From CALEAR01 sp035301485 (GTDB taxonomy: Bacteria; Pseudomonadota; Gammaproteobacteria; Pseudomonadales; Alcanivoracaceae), in NCBI GenBank assembly GCA_035301485.1, contig DATGUF010000013.1:1-64000 (forward strand): a DNA stretch of 64,000 bases, written 5' to 3'. Made by a program: the position numbers and the translations under genes. Of the stretch, positions 61,033 to 64,000 are shown one piece after another. Every line of letters starts with the position of its first letter. Position 1 is the first letter of the stretch. Under the pieces are notes generated by a model that worked only from the letters and a program-made list of their open reading frames with translations, did not search any database and was not told the origin of the DNA.

Positions 61033-62319
61033 ATGCTCGCAGGGAAAAAAGTACGTCGCGTTGCCATTGTTGGTGGTAACCGTATTCCGTTTGCACGTAG
61101 TAACACCGCTTACTCAACGGCTTCCAACCAAGAGATGCTCACCGCCGCTTTGCAAGGTTTGGTGCAGCGCTTCAACTTGAAAGATGAGCGCCTAGGCGAA
61201 GTAGCAGGTGGTGCTGTAATGAAGCACTCACGTGACTTCAACCTCGTGCGTGAAAGTGTGTTGGATTCTGGTTTAGCGCCAGAAACCCCCGCTTATGATT
61301 TGCAGCAAGCGTGTGGTACAGGTTTAGAAGCGGCTATTTTAGTTGCCAACAAAATAGCACTTGGCCAAATCGAATCTGGTATTGCAGCAGGTGTAGATAC
61401 CACCTCTGATGCCCCGCTAGGTGTTAACGACGAAAAGCGTAAAGTGTTCATGGAACTAAACCGTGCACGCACCACTTCTGACAAAGCCAAATTGGCTGTG
61501 AAACTGCTAAACCCCAAGTGGATGATGCCAGATATCCCTAAAAACGCTGAGCCGCGCACAGGCATGGCCATGGGTGACCACGCAGCAGTAACAGCCGTTG
61601 AGTGGGGCGTAGGCCGTGAAGAGCAAGATGAATTAGCATGGCGCTCACACCAAAACCTAGCCAAAGCCTATGAAGAAGGCTGGCAGAAAGACCTCATTAC
61701 TCCATTCCGTGGTTTAGATCGCGATAACAACTTGCGTGGTGATTCCACCTTAGAAAAGTTAGCGACCCTTAAGCCTGTGTTCGGCGGTGCTGGCGGCACC
61801 ATGACTGCAGCTAACTCTACCCCTCTTACTGATGGTGCTTCAGCCGTATTGCTGGCGTCTGAAGAGTGGGCAGAAGAGCGTGGCTTGCCTGTGTTGGCGT
61901 ACTTCTCCTTGGGTGAAGCAGCGGCAGTAGATTTCGTTGATAAGCGCGAAGGCTTATTGATGGCGCCTGCCTACGCAGTGCCAAGCATGTTGCAAAAAGC
62001 AGGCTTAACTTTGCAAGATTTCGACTTCTATGAAATCCACGAAGCGTTTGCCTCCCAGGTGTTAGCCACACTAAAAGCTTGGGAAAGCGAAGAGTTCTGT
62101 AAGAGCAAGCTAGGCCTAGACAAAGCATTAGGTAGCATCGATCGCGATAAGCTAAACGTTAAAGGTAGCTCTTTAGCGGCAGGGCACCCTTTCGCAGCAA
62201 CTGGGGCGCGTATCATTGCTAACGCAGCGAAGTTGTTGAACGAAAAAGGTTCAGGCCGTTGCTTAATCTCTATCTGTGCCGCAGGTGGCCAGGGTGTAGT
62301 GGCGATTATTGAAAAATAA
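61033..62319 (+). CDS. Acetyl-CoA C-acyltransferase (FadA2/FadI-like thiolase)
   Basis: Thiolase of 428 residues with nucleophile C94 (QQACGTGLEA), the HEAFASQ variant of NEAFA, the histidine in AAGHPFAATGAR and the second cysteine in ICAAGGQG. It is longer than FadA and differs in sequence from it, resembling FadI and mycobacterial FadA2. It can run in the cleavage or condensation direction. AGGAG precedes the ATG. Divergent from the FabG4-like reductase. Confidence 0.92.
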   Translation: MLAGKKVRRVAIVGGNRIPFARSNTAYSTASNQEMLTAALQGLVQRFNLKDERLGEVAGGAVMKHSRDFNLVRESVLDSGLAPETPAYDLQQACGTGLEAAILVANKIALGQIESGIAAGVDTTSDAPLGVNDEKRKVFMELNRARTTSDKAKLAVKLLNPKWMMPDIPKNAEPRTGMAMGDHAAVTAVEWGVGREEQDELAWRSHQNLAKAYEEGWQKDLITPFRGLDRDNNLRGDSTLEKLATLKPVFGGAGGTMTAANSTPLTDGASAVLLASEEWAEERGLPVLAYFSLGEAAAVDFVDKREGLLMAPAYAVPSMLQKAGLTLQDFDFYEIHEAFASQVLATLKAWESEEFCKSKLGLDKALGSIDRDKLNVKGSSLAAGHPFAATGARIIANAAKLLNEKGSGRCLISICAAGGQGVVAIIEK

Positions 62320-62365
62320 TTAGCCTTACAGCACCTGCCTCAGTGTTGTAAAAGAGGCCAGCAAG

Positions 62366-62393
62366 AGCCCGGTGTGAAAGCATCGGGCTTTTG
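62366..62393 (+). terminator. Terminator after the thiolase gene
   Basis: Nine-base arms (62366-62374 / 62381-62389, one G-T pair) and TTTTG tail. Confidence 0.7.
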
Positions 62394-62396
62394 TGT

Positions 62397-62750
62397 TTAT
62401 AGCCCCCAGAAAGGCAGGGTCATCACTAAAAATAAAACACCTATGCCTACCACAGTGGCAATAAAGCGAATAGGGCGTTGCTTAATGATGCTCCACTGCG
62501 TGGGATGGGTGCCGGCAGCACGTTGCGATTGCCACTTGGCTTGTGCGTGTAAAGCGCGTGCTTGTTGGTAAGTGGCTAACAGCTGCTTTGCTTCTTCTCG
62601 TTGCGCTGTGTTCTGTAGCCAAATACCCCCAGCGTTTACCCCCCAAAAACTGGGCGGCGTTTCATAAAAATCAATGTCGTGCTCATGGAGCAAAGCTTTT
62701 ACTTCATCGGCTTCGTCGTCGGGCACTTGGCGTAAGTTAAGAAGTAGCAT
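62397..62750 (-). CDS. DUF6164 family membrane protein
   Basis: 117-residue protein with a soluble N-terminal part (MLLLNLRQVPDDEADEV, then FYETPPSFWGVNAGGIW) and one or two C-terminal hydrophobic segments (about 95-116). This pattern matches the uncharacterised DUF6164 family, as I recall it. It overlaps the TetR gene by 14 bases and is co-transcribed with it. Confidence 0.8.
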   Translation of the reverse strand: MLLLNLRQVPDDEADEVKALLHEHDIDFYETPPSFWGVNAGGIWLQNTAQREEAKQLLATYQQARALHAQAKWQSQRAAGTHPTQWSIIKQRPIRFIATVVGIGVLFLVMTLPFWGL

Positions 62751-63372
62751 CTGAGGCTCCGGGCAGGGCTTGAATGTAAGTCATTAACATAGCACACGCC
62801 TCACTGCTCACGGCGCTTAAATCTTTGCTGCTGCCGTAAATACCATCCAGCATGAAACGACATAAACCATGCAGCATGGCCCAACTCGCTTGCGCAAAAC
62901 GCAGTGGCTGAGGGTGCGGCTGGCTCGCAAAACGCGCAAGCAAAGCGTTAATGTGCTGCGCATAATAGCGAAAGCTGTCGTGGGCAATGGTTTTTAAGGA
63001 AGAGGTGGGCTCCATGTTGCGCCAAATGGAATGGCCAAACATGAGCTCGTAGCGCGCAGGGTGTTGCAAGGCAAAATCAAAGTAGCCTTCCACGAGCTGG
63101 CGCAAATGAGAGGCTAAATCTGTGTGGTCGTCCCAACGAAAGGCGTTCATAACGTTATACAGATCAGTAAAGCCTTCTTCCGCTAAGGCGCACAGCAGTG
63201 CATTTTTATTAGCGAAGTGATGGTATGCCGCTGTTCTTGAAACGCCAACGGCTTCGCCGAGTTTACGTAAACTCACGCCTTCAACACCGTCGGTGCGCAA
63301 AATGCGGTCTGCCTCTTTCAGTAAAGAAGCGCGTAAATCACCGTGGTGGTAGGGCTGTTGTTGAATACTCAT
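62737..63372 (-). CDS. TetR-family transcriptional regulator
   Basis: 211-residue repressor with a typical N-terminal TetR DNA-binding domain (VEGVSLRKLGEAVGVSRTAAYHHF, about 30-53) and a C-terminal WHG-type ligand domain. It is divergent from fadH, with a candidate operator between them, so it probably controls itself and fadH. A fatty acyl-CoA or unsaturated acyl ligand is inferred from context only. Confidence 0.92.
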   Translation of the reverse strand: MSIQQQPYHHGDLRASLLKEADRILRTDGVEGVSLRKLGEAVGVSRTAAYHHFANKNALLCALAEEGFTDLYNVMNAFRWDDHTDLASHLRQLVEGYFDFALQHPARYELMFGHSIWRNMEPTSSLKTIAHDSFRYYAQHINALLARFASQPHPQPLRFAQASWAMLHGLCRFMLDGIYGSSKDLSAVSSEACAMLMTYIQALPGASDATS

Positions 63373-63390
63373 AGGTCACCTTAATTCTTG

Positions 63391-63424
63391 ACAGTGTTAA
63401 GATAGCGCTCTATGTTGACGCTGT
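63391..63424. promoter_or_regulatory. Candidate TetR operator between tetR and fadH
   Basis: Inverted repeat ACAGTGTTAA / TTGACGCTGT (63391-63400 and 63415-63424, eight of ten matching) around a centre with the self-complementary AGCGCT. It sits between the divergent starts, where an autoregulator should bind. Confidence 0.5.
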
Positions 63425-63458
63425 AAAGATAGAAACACACTTTCAAAAGGAGCGCCTT

Positions 63459-64000
63459 GTGGCAGTAGCACAAACACAACAACCTTATCCGCACATGCTA
63501 GAACCGTTAGATCTCGGTTTTACCACTTTGCCAAACCGAGTGGTGATGGGCTCAATGCACACAGGCCTCGAAGACCGCCTGTGGGACCGCCTAAAACTAG
63601 TAGAATATTTTGCTGAGCGCGCTCGCGGTGGCGTGGGCCTTATTATTACTGGGGGCTTTAACCCCAACCGCAAAGGTTGGTTTTACCCGTTTTCGGGCAG
63701 CATGTTGAACATAGCCGACGCCATAAGCCACAAGCCTATTACCCGCGCCGTGCATAAGGCAGGGGGCAAAATTTGTTTGCAGTTGCTGCACGCAGGCCGC
63801 TATAGCTACCACCCTTTTTCTCGTTCAGCATCGGCAATTAAATCGCCCATTAACCCATTTAAACCTAAAGCCATGAGCACCCGAGAAGTGCGTAAAACGG
63901 TGAAAGATTTTGCCAATGCAGCGCGGTTGGCGAAAAAAGCGGGTTACGATGGCGTGGAAATTATGGCCAGTGAAGGGTATTTGATAAACCAGTTCACCGC
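63459..64000 (+). CDS. fadH: 2,4-dienoyl-CoA reductase (NADPH), 5' part
   Basis: N-terminal 180 codons of FadH, the FMN/FAD/[4Fe-4S] enzyme that removes conjugated double bases during breakdown of unsaturated fatty acids. The gene runs off the window. The TIM-barrel part is readable: LEPLDLGFTTLPNRVVMGS, then HTGLED near 34, ERARGGVGLIITGG near 53, LHAGRYSYHPF near 111 and AKKAGYDGVEIMASEGYLINQF near 159, all close to E. coli FadH. It starts at GTG 63459 with AGGAG six bases upstream. Divergent from the TetR gene. Confidence 0.93.
   Translation, partial: MAVAQTQQPYPHMLEPLDLGFTTLPNRVVMGSMHTGLEDRLWDRLKLVEYFAERARGGVGLIITGGFNPNRKGWFYPFSGSMLNIADAISHKPITRAVHKAGGKICLQLLHAGRYSYHPFSRSASAIKSPINPFKPKAMSTREVRKTVKDFANAARLAKKAGYDGVEIMASEGYLINQFT

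Noticed and set aside
1..64000. Mobile elements, prophage, CRISPR arrays, toxin-antitoxin or defence islands
   Set aside because: No transposase, integrase, repeat-spacer array or defence gene was found; gene order is core-chromosome throughout.

Overview
The window is one continuous stretch of a gammaproteobacterial chromosome, at roughly 50% GC by eye. Gene order and protein wording (rplM-rpsI-petABC-sspAB, gatCAB-mreBCD-maf-yhdP-tldD, lpt/kds, murA-hisGDC, lolB-ispE-tRNAGln-prs-rplY-pth-ychF, hemA-prfA-prmC) are closest to the Pseudomonas / Cellvibrio-type marine gammaproteobacteria. The genus cannot be fixed from sequence alone. Coding density is very high. I see no insertion sequence, phage, CRISPR array or other mobile element, so this is core chromosome rather than an accessory island.

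Layout. 0-5 kb: ribosomal proteins L13 and S9, the cytochrome bc1 complex and the stringent-starvation proteins SspA/SspB. 5-10.3 kb: a glutamate dehydrogenase, a cation efflux protein, ZapG/YhcB, an alpha/beta hydrolase and the ZapE ATPase. 10.3-15.3 kb: oxygen-independent coproporphyrinogen oxidase HemN, preceded by an FNR/Anr-like box, and the fadBA beta-oxidation operon, whose leader is rich in palindromes. 15.5-23 kb: a giant MscK-like channel, a crotonase and gatCAB. 23-34.5 kb: the cell-shape genes mreBCD, then maf, yhdP, tldD, darP and pmbA. 33.7-39 kb: rapZ, ptsN, hpf, lptBAC, kdsC and kdsD on the minus strand. 39-46.8 kb: mlaC, ibaG, murA, hisGDC, a Gdx-type transporter, DegS and a Nif3-like protein. 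46.8-57 kb: ychF, pth, rplY, prs, tRNA-Gln, ispE, lolB and a TPR lipoprotein on the minus strand, divergent from hemA-prfA-prmC. 57-64 kb: a lipid-metabolism cluster of MaoC hydratase, AraC regulator, two-domain FabG4-like ketoacyl reductase, FadA2-like thiolase, a DUF6164 protein, a TetR regulator and the 5' part of fadH.

How the genes work together. Much of the window serves the envelope: LPS transport and Kdo synthesis, phospholipid transport (YhdP, MlaC), lipoprotein insertion (LolB), peptidoglycan precursor (MurA), the shape machinery and the DegS stress protease. A second theme is fatty-acid turnover: fadBA, a crotonase, and at the right end a self-contained set with thiolase, ketoacyl reductase, hydratase and dienoyl reductase plus two regulators. 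This set has the chemistry of an extra beta-oxidation or reverse elongation route.

The most striking feature is what is missing. Against the canonical gene order the window lacks rng between maf and yhdP, npr between pmbA and rapZ, rpoN between hpf and lptB, and mlaFED plus mlaB around a retained mlaC. Other notable points are an apparent ATT start codon for mreC, a long perfect palindrome overlapping the candidate fadBA promoter, and an operator-like palindrome next to the mlaC -10 box.
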